Shown here: positions 16,172 through 23,555 of the stretch, piece after piece
How the letters are laid out: each line of letters begins with the position of its first letter
How positions within the stretch are numbered: the first letter of the stretch is position 1
Source: a virus
Direction: 5' to 3' (one strand)
Virus record (IMG/VR): IMGVR_UViG_3300027870_000351
Span: 1-33,388 of that record
Length of the DNA: 33,388 nucleotides
Position numbers and translations under genes: made by a program
The notes under the pieces: generated by a model
Databases searched by the model: none
What the model saw: only the letters and a program-made list of their open reading frames with translations
Told to the model about the DNA's origin: nothing

Positions 16172-17440
16172 TCATCCCAGCAGTAAAAGTTCAACTTCGA
16201 AATCGTCTTCCAGCTTGGCCAGCAGCGCCTGGTGCGCCTGCTCGGCCAGCCATGCAGCCACGCGGGCGTGCACATCGTCGACGACAGCAGGCGGCAGCAC
16301 GACCGGGCGCGGGCCGTAGATCGGCGCCCAGGTTGCCGGCGGCAGCTCGCGCGCCACCAGCTGCGCAATCACCGGCGCGGCGCGCTCGGCGGCCGGCACG
16401 TCGGGCAGCAGTTCCAGCACGGCGGTCTCGATGGCCTGGCGCCGGCGCCGTTTCTCGGCTTTCGTGGGCTTGTGCGCCCGGTCCAGCTCGTCGGCGAACG
16501 CGCGCACCTCGCGCACGCTGCCGCCACCGCCGCCGCCACCAGGTGCAGGCCCGATTTCCGGATCCGGCTGCTTGCCGGTCTGCGTGATCGTGGGCGCCCA
16601 GCCTTGCACCACCAGGCCAGCAGGCGCCGGCGAGACCGTCAGGCGCTGCGTCTGGCTGATCGTCGGGGCATAGCCCTGCACCACAAGCGCCGCCGGCGCC
16701 GGGCTGATTGCGCTGCTGCTGGTTTGCGCCACGGTCGGCGCGTAGCCGGTGACAACCAGTGCGGCCGGCGCGGGCGAGACGTCCTGATTTGCCGTCTGCG
16801 CGATGCTCGGCGCGTAGCCGGTCACCACCAGCGCGGCGGGGTCGGGCGTCACGGTCGTCGTGCTGCCGCTGGCCAGGAGGTCGTCGGCCACCAGGTTGTC
16901 GATCTGCAGGATGCCGGTGGCGGCGCTGCCAAGCCGCAGGCCCGGGCTGCCCGCCGCCGTGATCGTGGTGTTCGTGACCGAAATGACCGGCGTAGGGTCA
17001 TTGTTCAAGTACACCTTCAGCGCCGTGCCGATCATCTCCAACTTGATGTTGAGGACGTCGCCCACGGCGGGTGAGAAAGCGTAGGTGCCCAGCGTCGTCG
17101 CCGAGCCGTTGAGCACGTAGCGCAGCAGCTGGATGCCGGTACCGGACAGGTAGCGGGCGTGGTACAGCGTCTGCTCGGCACCCGAGACGCGACCACAGAC
17201 GCCAGCAGCGGCGCCGGCAGTCCCGGTGACGACGTAGATGTCCGCCGAGACCGAGTAATCGGCATTCGGCGGCACCGCATCGCTGCGCCGATAGCCGACC
17301 GTGCCGCCTGCCTGCTGAACGCGCCCGTTCGACAGCGTGCCGGGTCCGCTCAGACCGCTGATCTTCACCCATCCGGCGTTGTACGCCTCCAGGGTCTGGC
17401 CGTTTGCCCCGGTAAATTGGTCGTTCAGGAACTGGCTCAA
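16172..17440 (-). CDS. lectin-like (LamG fold) decoration protein with four 24-aa repeats
   Basis: This 422-aa protein starts at TTG (17440), with GAGGTG upstream and a TTGA overlap with the previous stop. Residues 1-190 look like a concanavalin A/LamG-type jelly roll (FLNDQFTGANGQTLEAYNAGWVKISG ... LKVYLNNDPTPVISVTNTTI ... GILQIDNLVADDL). Residues 197-292 are four consecutive 24-aa repeats built on SPAPAALVVTGYAPTVAQT. A G7 linker follows (about 301-307), then a highly charged helical C-terminal domain (KPTKAEKRRRRQAIETAVLELLPD). The layout suggests a surface fibre or decoration protein: lectin tip, spacer of repeats and a helical anchor. Location between portal and scaffold is consistent with a head-associated protein. 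Binding target unknown. Confidence 0.65.
   Translation of the reverse strand: MSQFLNDQFTGANGQTLEAYNAGWVKISGLSGPGTLSNGRVQQAGGTVGYRRSDAVPPNADYSVSADIYVVTGTAGAAAGVCGRVSGAEQTLYHARYLSGTGIQLLRYVLNGSATTLGTYAFSPAVGDVLNIKLEMIGTALKVYLNNDPTPVISVTNTTITAAGSPGLRLGSAATGILQIDNLVADDLLASGSTTTVTPDPAALVVTGYAPSIAQTANQDVSPAPAALVVTGYAPTVAQTSSSAISPAPAALVVQGYAPTISQTQRLTVSPAPAGLVVQGWAPTITQTGKQPDPEIGPAPGGGGGGGSVREVRAFADELDRAHKPTKAEKRRRRQAIETAVLELLPDVPAAERAAPVIAQLVARELPPATWAPIYGPRPVVLPPAVVDDVHARVAAWLAEQAHQALLAKLEDDFEVELLLLG
16565..16852 (-). repeat. four tandem 72-bp in-frame repeats
   Basis: Codons for residues 197, 221, 245 and 269 of the LamG-like protein each begin a 24-codon unit encoding V(S/T)PxPAxLVVxGxAPxxxQT plus a variable spacer. 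The middle units share ISPAPAALVV/VSPAPAALVV. Exact 72-bp spacing points to duplication by recombination or slippage. Confidence 0.85.
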
Positions 17441-17646
17441 AGCAGCACCTCAATCAGCGTATCCAGGGCAATCACGGTGTGCTGCAACGCGGTCGCCTCC
17501 ACTTCGACGACGACCTTTGCGCTGCCGGGGGCGAAGTGGCTGGGCACGACCCAGTAGGCGCACGGGTATTTCGAAACGCTCGGCCGGAATTCGTCACCGC
17601 TGGTTCCGGTGCCGATGACCGGACAGCGGTACGTCTTCTTGGCCAT
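17437..17646 (-). CDS. small hypothetical protein of the head module
   Basis: This is a 69-aa, mainly beta-type protein (MAKKTYRCPVIGTGTSGDEFRPSVSKYPCAYWVVPSHFAPGSAKVVVEVEATALQHTVIALDTLIEVLL). It begins 2 bp after the stop codon of the preceding gene and ends on the TTG start of the LamG-like gene, so it is part of one translational unit. The two Cys are not in a recognisable motif. I do not know its function; a head-decoration or adaptor subunit is possible from context. Confidence 0.7.
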   Translation of the reverse strand: MAKKTYRCPVIGTGTSGDEFRPSVSKYPCAYWVVPSHFAPGSAKVVVEVEATALQHTVIALDTLIEVLL

Positions 17647-17648
17647 GA

Positions 17649-18110
17649 TTACGCTGCCTTGCTGATGGTGCAGATGCCTGCGGCGTTCGGGGTGAAGGTC
17701 AGCTTGTTGCCGACCGTGGTGGCCGGCACGTCGATGCCGGTCGAGTCGCCCAGGAAGTAGCCGACAATCGGGTCGACCTTGCCGTTGATGGTGCCGACCG
17801 CGCGCACCACACCGTAGCGCCAGGCTGGAATCGAGCCGCCGGCAGCGGTCAGCTCGGCCGCGTCGCCAGTGAACTTCACCGTGCTGCCCGAGATCGTCAG
17901 CGCGTCGTTGGCCAGGGTGATGCCGCCCGAGGTGTAGCCGCCAGCCGCGGCGATCTCGTTGCTCACGTCGGCGAACACTTCCAGTGTGGCCGGGTTCGGT
18001 ACCCAGGCGCTGGTGTGGTACGACAGCTTGAACGTGTTCGCCGAGTTCAGCAGGCCGAGCGTGATGTTCAGCACTGCCTTGTCGGGGATGATGAATGGGC
18101 CAGCGGCCAT
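17649..18110 (-). CDS. probable head decoration or minor head protein
   Basis: This is a 153-aa beta-rich protein (AAGPFIIPDKAVLNITLGLLNSANTFKLSYHTSAWVPNPATLEVFADVSNEIAAAGGYTSGGITLANDALTISGSTVKFTGDA). The segment NTFKLSYHTSAWVPN..TLEVFADVSNEI is one I associate with a family of small phage head proteins of undetermined role, found near portal and capsid genes. It follows the portal by 3 bp, with AAGGAT as its ribosome-binding site. Decoration or capsid-stabilising function is an inference; some relatives are listed only as hypothetical. Confidence 0.6.
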   Translation of the reverse strand: MAAGPFIIPDKAVLNITLGLLNSANTFKLSYHTSAWVPNPATLEVFADVSNEIAAAGGYTSGGITLANDALTISGSTVKFTGDAAELTAAGGSIPAWRYGVVRAVGTINGKVDPIVGYFLGDSTGIDVPATTVGNKLTFTPNAAGICTISKAA

Positions 18111-18113
18111 GGT

Positions 18114-20255
18114 TTATCCTTCGTATTGTTGTTGCGGCAGCACCTTGACGGTATGCGATGCCTTGCCGTCCGGGCCGCGCACGATGTGCGTTTCGGCCGA
18201 AGCCAGTTCTTCCAGCTTGCGGTGCAGGTCGACGATCAGCTGCATCGCGTTCGGCATGCTGCCGTCCACCTGCGTGGTACCAGCCTCGGCCATGCGCATT
18301 TGCAGCTCGGTGTTCTTGAGGCCCAGTTCGATTTCCTTGATCCGGACTTCCTTTTCCTTAAGCTGCAGGTCGATCAGCTTCAGCTTCGTGCTCGCCTCGA
18401 GCTCGGCCAGGTCGGTCTCGCGCTTGTACTCGGCGTCGCGTGCCTTGCCCTGCTGGCGTTTGTCCTCCAGCTCCAGTTCCATCTTGGCCAGCACCTGTTC
18501 GGGCGTCTCCTGCGGGGGCTGCGGCGGGTTCGTGGCCGGATCGGTCAGCAGCTTGGTCTCGCCGCCCTGAATGTTCCCGGCCTTGAGCAGCATCTTGCCC
18601 AGGTTGTAGACGTTCTCCGGCGTGGTGACGCCAACGGTCGCGGCCTGCTGGAAGTACGCGCCCATCATCCCGAGGAACTGGATCGTCTTCGACTTGTCGC
18701 CGGTGCCCAGGCCGACATTGATGTTCACGTCCATCTCGGCATTCCAGCCGCGCGGGTCGTAGTCCACCCACTTATTGCGCAGGCGGATCGTGGCCGGCTT
18801 GTCCTGGTATTCGCAGGTCAGGCGCAGCAGGCGGCGGCACAGGTCCTTACAGCCGGTCTCGGCGAACACGCGCAGCATCATCAGCGCGCGCTTCTGGTCA
18901 CGGGTGTTGGCGATCTGCGCGCCGGTGGCGGTCTTGTTAAGGCTGTCGGCGTCGAGGCCTTGGTTCAGGCGGCTGATCCCGATGCGCTCCTCGCGGACCG
19001 TGTTCATCAGCTCGATGCCCTGGAGCGATTCGTTCGCCACCAAGGACGTCTGCATCGGGCCGGCAGCCAGCTGATTCTTAACGCGCACGATCTTGCCGAT
19101 ACGCGTGCTCAGCAGGTCGTCGAGGTTCACCTGGCCGTCGACCGCGTACGTGGTCGGGTTGTTCGCCAGGTACAGCGAATCGAGGTACTGACGCTGCAGG
19201 CTGGTCTTCGTGTCCTGAATGGCAATGACAGGATCGGCCAGGGCCATGCCGATAATGCGGTGCGGCAGCAGGATCGGCGACCAGATGCTGTACTCATGGT
19301 CCTCGACTTCCTCGTTTTCGAGAATGTCGTTGCCGGCCATGAACACGCGGCGCCACTCGGCGATGCCGTCGCCGTCGAAGTCGACCTTGACGAAGCCGAA
19401 GAACAGGGTCAGCTGCTGGTTTGCGCCTTCGCCGACGTCGCCCGGCAGTGGCTTGTCGGAATCGATAGCGAAGTCGGCGTGTGCGGCTTGGTAGTCCGAC
19501 AGCGCTTCCACGCGCGCTCGATCGAAGTCCATTGCCACAAGGTCGGAGCGCGTGTACTGGCGCAGCTCGCCGATGGCGGTAACGTCTTCCATCTTCTTCG
19601 CGTGGCGCGAGAGGATGAACGACGACGGCTCGATGTTCTCGATGCGAATGCCGCGCGGGCCGCTGTCGATCACCACGTCGATGTCGTGCAGCATCTGCGG
19701 CGGCTCGGCCAGCGCGTTGCTCACCTCGGCCTGATCCGGGTCCGGCTTCGCGTCGTGGCTCAGGATCGTGACGCGCGGGTCTTGCACGAACTTCACCAGC
19801 TGCTGCTCGGTCAGGCCGGTGTAGCTGGCCTTCTTGGTCTTGCTGGTCGCATCCCACCACGAGCGCACGATGCCGATCTTCGATAGGAAGCCGTCTTTGA
19901 TCCACGTGTTGAACACCAGGAAGCCGTCGTTCTTCTTCTTGATGAGGTGGTTGACCACATCGGTCACTTGCTCGGCGTATTCCTCGTCGCCCGGTTCAGC
20001 CGGTTCGAACTCGCAGATGTCGTCGCCAGCAAAGAACGGCTCCAACAGGTCGGGTAGGGCGCTCTCGACCACTTCGAACACGTCCCAGCTCACGACTTGC
20101 GAGCGGCCCGGCACCTCGTTGCCCATCGGCTGGCCGTGGTAGTAGGCGAGGTTGCGCTCGCGCTCAGCAGCGAGCGCCGAGCCAGTCCAGGCGGCGCTTT
20201 CGCTCACCTCGTGGTCGACCGCGCTGCGCAGCTCGTCGTCGGTCATTTTGGTCAT
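18114..20255 (-). CDS. portal protein (P22-type)
   Basis: This is a 713-aa protein. The segment SQVVSWDVFEVVESALPDLLEPFFAGDDICEFEP and then KNDGFLVFNTWIKDGFLSKIGIVRSWWDATSKTKKASY are hallmarks of the P22-like portal family. The later LSRHAKKMEDVTAIGELRQYTRSDLV and ENEEVEDHEYSIWSPILLPHRIIGMALADPVIAIQDTKTSLQRQYLDSLYLANNPTTYAVDGQVN agree. The C-terminus (about residues 560-690) is a long coiled coil rich in Lys and Glu, which would form a P22-style barrel. I chose ATG 20255 because it overlaps the terminase stop (ATGA) and GGGAA lies upstream; in-frame sequence further upstream is a shadow of terminase. Twelve subunits should form the DNA entry vertex. Confidence 0.92.
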   Translation of the reverse strand: MTKMTDDELRSAVDHEVSESAAWTGSALAAERERNLAYYHGQPMGNEVPGRSQVVSWDVFEVVESALPDLLEPFFAGDDICEFEPAEPGDEEYAEQVTDVVNHLIKKKNDGFLVFNTWIKDGFLSKIGIVRSWWDATSKTKKASYTGLTEQQLVKFVQDPRVTILSHDAKPDPDQAEVSNALAEPPQMLHDIDVVIDSGPRGIRIENIEPSSFILSRHAKKMEDVTAIGELRQYTRSDLVAMDFDRARVEALSDYQAAHADFAIDSDKPLPGDVGEGANQQLTLFFGFVKVDFDGDGIAEWRRVFMAGNDILENEEVEDHEYSIWSPILLPHRIIGMALADPVIAIQDTKTSLQRQYLDSLYLANNPTTYAVDGQVNLDDLLSTRIGKIVRVKNQLAAGPMQTSLVANESLQGIELMNTVREERIGISRLNQGLDADSLNKTATGAQIANTRDQKRALMMLRVFAETGCKDLCRRLLRLTCEYQDKPATIRLRNKWVDYDPRGWNAEMDVNINVGLGTGDKSKTIQFLGMMGAYFQQAATVGVTTPENVYNLGKMLLKAGNIQGGETKLLTDPATNPPQPPQETPEQVLAKMELELEDKRQQGKARDAEYKRETDLAELEASTKLKLIDLQLKEKEVRIKEIELGLKNTELQMRMAEAGTTQVDGSMPNAMQLIVDLHRKLEELASAETHIVRGPDGKASHTVKVLPQQQYEG

Positions 20256-21511
20256 ACGATTCCCAGTGATTGATAGTTGAGGCTGCCGCCCCATTCCTCG
20301 TTGCGCATGTCGTCGGCGTTGATGGCCACGTAGCGCAGGTTGTCGGCGCCGTGGCTCCACTCGTCGTGCAGCGGCGCGCCAGGCTCGTTCGTCTGCTTGT
20401 TGATCGAGCGGCGGTAGCGCTTGGCGCATTGCACCAGGCGGGCTGTCCGCTCCTTGTCGAAGTAAATGCGGCCGAACGCCATGCGGGTGACGCGGATGCC
20501 GTCCTCGACGGGCATGTTCGGCGTGATGCGCACCGTCCAGCCGAGCGCTTCCATGATTTCCTTGGCGCTCTTGCCGGTCTGGATGTTCTTGTGCTCGCCA
20601 TCGTGGGGCAGGTAGACGTTGCCCCAGTTGTAGCCCTTCATCTTCAGGTCGGCGCTGTAGCTGTCGAGCGTGCGGCGGTTGTCCTCGATGTACTCGATGA
20701 CGCGCAGCTCCGACGCGTGCTTCTGCACCAAGCTAATGGCCATGGCGTCGTTCCAGCCCAGGTCGAACACCACGTGGACCTTCAGCATCGGGTCGTATGG
20801 CACGTTGCAGATGCGCTTTTGCGTCTCCACAGCGGTCATTTCGTCGTAGTAGATCGCCCCGGCCACCGCCGGCTTGCAGACGCCGCCCCAGATGTTGTCG
20901 TAGTCCTTCGGCTGGGTGCGCAGGCAGTCCAGACGCTCCTGCTCGAGCTTGTCGGTGAACCACGGGTTGTCGCTGAAGTTCACCTGCTCGACCACGGTGC
21001 CTGTGGGTGGGTCCACGACGAACATCTGGTAGGTGACGTCGGTCTCCAGCTCAGGGTTGAACGTGATCCAGATTTCCGAGCCGGGCTTGCGAATGGTCGG
21101 ACGCAGCACGTCCCAGGACTTCTTGCTGACGGCCTGCGCTTCCTCGACCCAGCAAATGTCCACGCCCTCAAATGACTTGATCGTGGTCACGGTGTGCTGC
21201 GCCAGGCCCGAATAGGCGAACGTCGTGCCGTTCTTGCCCCTGATCTCGTAGGCCAGCACCTCGTAGAACTCGGACAGGCCAAGCTCGGCGATCTGGTCCT
21301 TCAGCAGCGTGTGCACCGAATCCTCGATGGATTTCTGCACCTCACGCGCGCACAGGATGCGCAGGGGTCGCTGAGCACCCAGGATCAGCAGCGCGCGGGC
21401 AAAGCCCCAACTCTTGCCGGAACCGCGCCCACCGTGCGCGACCTTGTACGGCGCCGGCTCGAACAGGAAGGAGAGCTTTTCGGGGAAGTCGGCGAAGTCA
21501 TCGGTTTCCAT
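20252..21511 (-). CDS. terL: terminase large subunit
   Basis: This is the 419-aa packaging motor and nuclease. The ATPase domain shows Walker A GGRGSGKS (residues 27-34), Walker B VDICWVEEA (117-125, with Glu123/Glu124) and the coupling motif ITFNPE (149-154). The nuclease domain shows acidic residues in VVFDLGWNDA (Asp250), LPHD (Asp304) and the late DEWSHGADNLRY motif. This fits the PBSX/Terminase_3 type and typical length. Its start overlaps the small-subunit gene by 14 bp and its end overlaps the portal start by 4 bp. Headful versus cohesive-end packaging cannot be decided from the sequence alone. Confidence 0.95.
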   Translation of the reverse strand: METDDFADFPEKLSFLFEPAPYKVAHGGRGSGKSWGFARALLILGAQRPLRILCAREVQKSIEDSVHTLLKDQIAELGLSEFYEVLAYEIRGKNGTTFAYSGLAQHTVTTIKSFEGVDICWVEEAQAVSKKSWDVLRPTIRKPGSEIWITFNPELETDVTYQMFVVDPPTGTVVEQVNFSDNPWFTDKLEQERLDCLRTQPKDYDNIWGGVCKPAVAGAIYYDEMTAVETQKRICNVPYDPMLKVHVVFDLGWNDAMAISLVQKHASELRVIEYIEDNRRTLDSYSADLKMKGYNWGNVYLPHDGEHKNIQTGKSAKEIMEALGWTVRITPNMPVEDGIRVTRMAFGRIYFDKERTARLVQCAKRYRRSINKQTNEPGAPLHDEWSHGADNLRYVAINADDMRNEEWGGSLNYQSLGIV

Positions 21512-22001
21512 CGGGCTTCACGAATCTGACGGTAATGCCGGTGAACAAGCCAGTGCCGTCCGGGTTGGCGTGCTCTTGGGTAATCTTGTCGCCGTAGCGC
21601 TTCGGGTCCCACTTGGCCAGCAGCTTCAGGCGCGTCTCGATGCGCAGCTTGGATCGGCTGATCCATTCGCTGTTGGCGCGCGCACCGCTCTCGCCGTAGA
21701 CCGTGTCGTTGCTGGTCTCGTCGGCGATGTCCAGGCAGTCGGCCGCGATCTGGTCAAAGCCTTCCTCGCGCGCACGCACGAAGTCGGCGGAAAAGGCCTC
21801 GCTGGCTTTTTTCCAGTCGCTCACGGTGCGCACGGCAGGCATGTTGTCGTCTCGGCAAATCTGCGCGAGTGGTTCGCCCTGTGCGAGGCGGCGGCAAATC
21901 TCGTCCGCCACTTCCTGCGTGAACGAACTCGGCCGCCCTGGCGCCTTGGCCTCAGCCGGCGCCGCAGTCTTGCGGGTCTTCTTGGCTTTGGTGTCGCTCA
22001 T
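21498..22001 (-). CDS. terS: terminase small subunit
   Basis: This is a 167-aa DNA-binding subunit. After a basic Lys/Ala arm (SDTKAKKTRKTAAPAEAKAPGRPSSF) comes a helix-turn-helix (FTQEVADEICRRLAQGEPLAQICRDDNMPAVRTVSDWKK, about residues 26-65). A helical oligomerisation core (DQIAADCLDIADETSNDTVYGESGARANSEWISRSKLRIETRLKLLAKWDPKRYGDK) follows; this core is typical of the Sf6-like small terminase family. I placed the start at 22001, after the terminator; the upstream in-frame ATG at 22043 lies within that terminator hairpin. The ribosome-binding site is weak. It precedes and overlaps terL. Confidence 0.9.
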   Translation of the reverse strand: MSDTKAKKTRKTAAPAEAKAPGRPSSFTQEVADEICRRLAQGEPLAQICRDDNMPAVRTVSDWKKASEAFSADFVRAREEGFDQIAADCLDIADETSNDTVYGESGARANSEWISRSKLRIETRLKLLAKWDPKRYGDKITQEHANPDGTGLFTGITVRFVKPDGNR

Positions 22002-22015
22002 GGTGGCTCGGGAAT

Positions 22016-22050
22016 AAAAAAAGCCCGGCTGCGATTTGCGCAAGCCGGGC
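22016..22050 (-). terminator. strong intrinsic terminator just upstream of terS
   Basis: The minus strand forms GCCCGGC with GCCGGGC, extended by TGCG/CGCA past a one-base bulge (about 11 bp in all), and is followed by seven T residues. It ends about 15 bp before the terS ATG, so terS expression requires read-through or antitermination. Confidence 0.88.
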
Positions 22051-22088
22051 GAAGTGATCGCTGTCCAGGCGATCAGAGGAGACAGGTA

Positions 22089-22149
22089 GTGGTGAGACGC
22101 AACGCATGTGCGCCACTCGGGCGCGGTTGGTTGGTCGTGCGTTCACCAC
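22089..22149. other. nested inverted repeat between the two terminators upstream of terS
   Basis: GTGGTGAGACGCA (22089-22101) pairs with TGCGTTCACCAC (22138-22149), leaving one bulged base. A smaller GCGCC/GGCGC hairpin (22110-22114 with 22120-22124) lies inside. No protein-coding frame explains it. It lies within the roughly 300-bp gene-free stretch (22002-22303) that otherwise holds two terminators and an AT-richer segment. It could be a terminase recognition (pac/cos) site or a structured late leader RNA; nothing in the sequence decides between these. Confidence 0.45.
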
Positions 22150-22192
22150 ACGGAAGCCTCGGCGTGCGGCCTGGCTTTCGTGTGCGGAATGC

Positions 22193-22222
22193 AAAAAGCC
22201 CGCTACCTTTCGGCGCGGGCTT
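22193..22222 (-). terminator. intrinsic terminator following the Q-like gene (tR'-like position)
   Basis: The minus strand carries AAGCCCGC paired with GCGGGCTT around an 11-nt loop, followed by five T residues. It is about 80 bp downstream of the stop codon of the possible late regulator, the place tR' holds after lambda Q and the late promoter. Confidence 0.8.
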
Positions 22223-22303
22223 CGTGTGCTCCAGGGCTATCTGCCAAGTGAGCGATCTGGTTGGTATTCCGCAGTCGCAATATTGACTGCTAGCACGAAT
22301 ATC

Positions 22304-22651
22304 CTAATGGAAATATCGTCTAGTGGCAACATTTTTCAACATTTTGTAGGTCAGAATCGCCTCAGCCGCGAGCATAGCATCGACGAACGAGACTTCGGGG
22401 AACCGCCATGCGGTCGTCAGCCCGTAAGCTTTGCGGATCGCCCATCGCTGGTGCATGGGAAGCTCGGTCACCATGACGTCGATCGCCTCGCCGCAAGCCA
22501 TGAATTCTTTCACGTCTTGAGGGTGCGACAGCCCAGCGGAGCGCCGGGGATCATCGACCAAGGTCATCCAGCGCGCCCAAGTTTTCATTACGGTGTTGAA
22601 CGGGGTATCTGCTTCTGGCGCGGAGCCTGGTTCTTGTGCTGGCTGGTTCAT
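22304..22651 (-). CDS. possible Q-like late antiterminator/regulator
   Basis: This is a 115-aa protein. It contains NTVMKTWARWMTL near the N-terminus and CGEAIDVMVTELPMHQRWAIRKAYGLTTAWRFPEVSFVDAMLAAEAILTYKMLKNVATRRYFH at the C-terminus. Short phage Q antiterminators (Phage_antitermQ) and related ArpU/RinA proteins have the same plan: a Trp-rich N-terminal helix, then L..R..A....YG and a helix-turn-helix-like end. The match here is by pattern only. It is the last gene before the terminator-rich gap and terS, which is where Q sits in lambda. AAGGAG precedes the ATG, which overlaps the upstream stop codon (ATGA). Confidence 0.5.
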   Translation of the reverse strand: MNQPAQEPGSAPEADTPFNTVMKTWARWMTLVDDPRRSAGLSHPQDVKEFMACGEAIDVMVTELPMHQRWAIRKAYGLTTAWRFPEVSFVDAMLAAEAILTYKMLKNVATRRYFH

Positions 22652-22956
22652 GCATTCTCCTTCGAATTTCCAAACAGTGCGGCCACCAGCGGATCGCGGC
22701 GCGGTGCGGCCTCGGCTTCAGGCTTCACGCCGGGAAGCGCCCACACCCGCGAGGGGCCATCGGAGGTCCGGCGCCTGTCCGCGAAGCTCTTCACCTGGCC
22801 GGCCTGCTCCAGGCCTACCAGCGCGCGGTACGCGATCTGGCGTTCGACGCCCAGCTGCACGGCCAAAGTAAGGGTGGCGCGCGGCTTGTCCTTCAGCGCA
22901 TCGAGCAGGTTGGCGCGCAGGGCGGCGGCCACTTCGGGGGCGGTGTGCTTCGTCAT
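22648..22956 (-). CDS. winged-helix DNA-binding protein
   Basis: This is a 102-aa protein. Residues 1-60 form a helix-turn-helix/winged-helix pattern (APEVAAALRANLLDALKDKPRATLTLAVQLGVERQIAYRALVGLEQAGQVKSFADRRRTSDGPSRVWAL), with a recognition helix at VERQIAYRALVGLEQAG and a wing at the basic RRR segment. The C-terminus (EAAPRRDPLVAALFGNSKENA) is a short tail. It starts on the ninG stop codon (ATGA) with AAGGA upstream and ends on the Q-like start, so it may help control late transcription. The target is unknown. Confidence 0.65.
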   Translation of the reverse strand: MTKHTAPEVAAALRANLLDALKDKPRATLTLAVQLGVERQIAYRALVGLEQAGQVKSFADRRRTSDGPSRVWALPGVKPEAEAAPRRDPLVAALFGNSKENA

Positions 22957-23555
22957 GGCTGTCCTTTCTTCAGTTTCTTGAGCTTGTCGGCGTACTCGGC
23001 TTTCATGGCCTTCAGGTCGTCGATGGTGTAGTGGCGCGGCGCCTGGTCGGCTTCCAGGGCCTCGACGGCGGCCAGGCCGATGCGCGCGATCAGGCCGATG
23101 CGGTAGTCGGCTGCGTTGCCGGCGCGGTAGCGGTTGCACTTCTTGCACTGGCCATGGGCGTTGCGCAGGTCAAAGCGCAGGTGCGGCGCGCTGCCCCGGC
23201 TGCGGTAGTGGCCGCAGTCGTAGCCGCCGCCGGGCTGGTCGGCGAGCGTGGCCAGGACCGTGGGGCAGCTGATGCACACCTGATCCCGGTCGCGGTAGCG
23301 CACGAGGGCGTTGAACGCCACCTGCGTGTCGGCGATGTGGTCGCCGCGCGTCTTCACGGCCTGGCGCCGCTCGCGGGTCTGCTTGGCGTCCAGGCGCTTG
23401 CGCTCCTTGGCCGTGTGGACGATTGCGCATTCAGGGCTGCAGGCTTTGTGCATCATGCTGCGCGGCTGGAAGCGGTTGGCGCAGCCCTTGACCGCGCACT
23501 TGCGGGTGCGCGCGGGCTTCAAGGTGCCGGTGCGGGCGATGGGGGAGCGGATCAT
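22953..23555 (-). CDS. ninG: NinG/Rap Holliday-junction endonuclease
   Basis: This is a 200-aa protein. An N-terminal zinc-binding set (Cys20, Cys25, Cys39, Cys43) is followed by an HNH-like core with Cys94/Cys97, the highly characteristic DCGHYRSRGSAPHLRFDLRNAHGQCKKCN (residues 113-141) and a basic C-terminal helix. This matches the lambda Rap/NinG family (PF05766), structure-specific nucleases that cut recombination intermediates and branch points during phage recombination. GGAGG precedes the ATG. It lies between replication genes and the late regulator, the position of the nin region in lambda. Confidence 0.92.
   Translation of the reverse strand: MIRSPIARTGTLKPARTRKCAVKGCANRFQPRSMMHKACSPECAIVHTAKERKRLDAKQTRERRQAVKTRGDHIADTQVAFNALVRYRDRDQVCISCPTVLATLADQPGGGYDCGHYRSRGSAPHLRFDLRNAHGQCKKCNRYRAGNAADYRIGLIARIGLAAVEALEADQAPRHYTIDDLKAMKAEYADKLKKLKKGQP

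Noticed and set aside
18015-19886. A 623-codon open frame on the plus strand opposite the portal gene
   Set aside because: Shadow of the portal coding sequence, with the same biased composition and no start signal.
22106-22981. A long plus-strand frame across the terS upstream gap and the Q-like gene
   Set aside because: Antisense to three coupled minus-strand genes; its sequence within the gap follows terminator hairpins rather than protein-like patterns.
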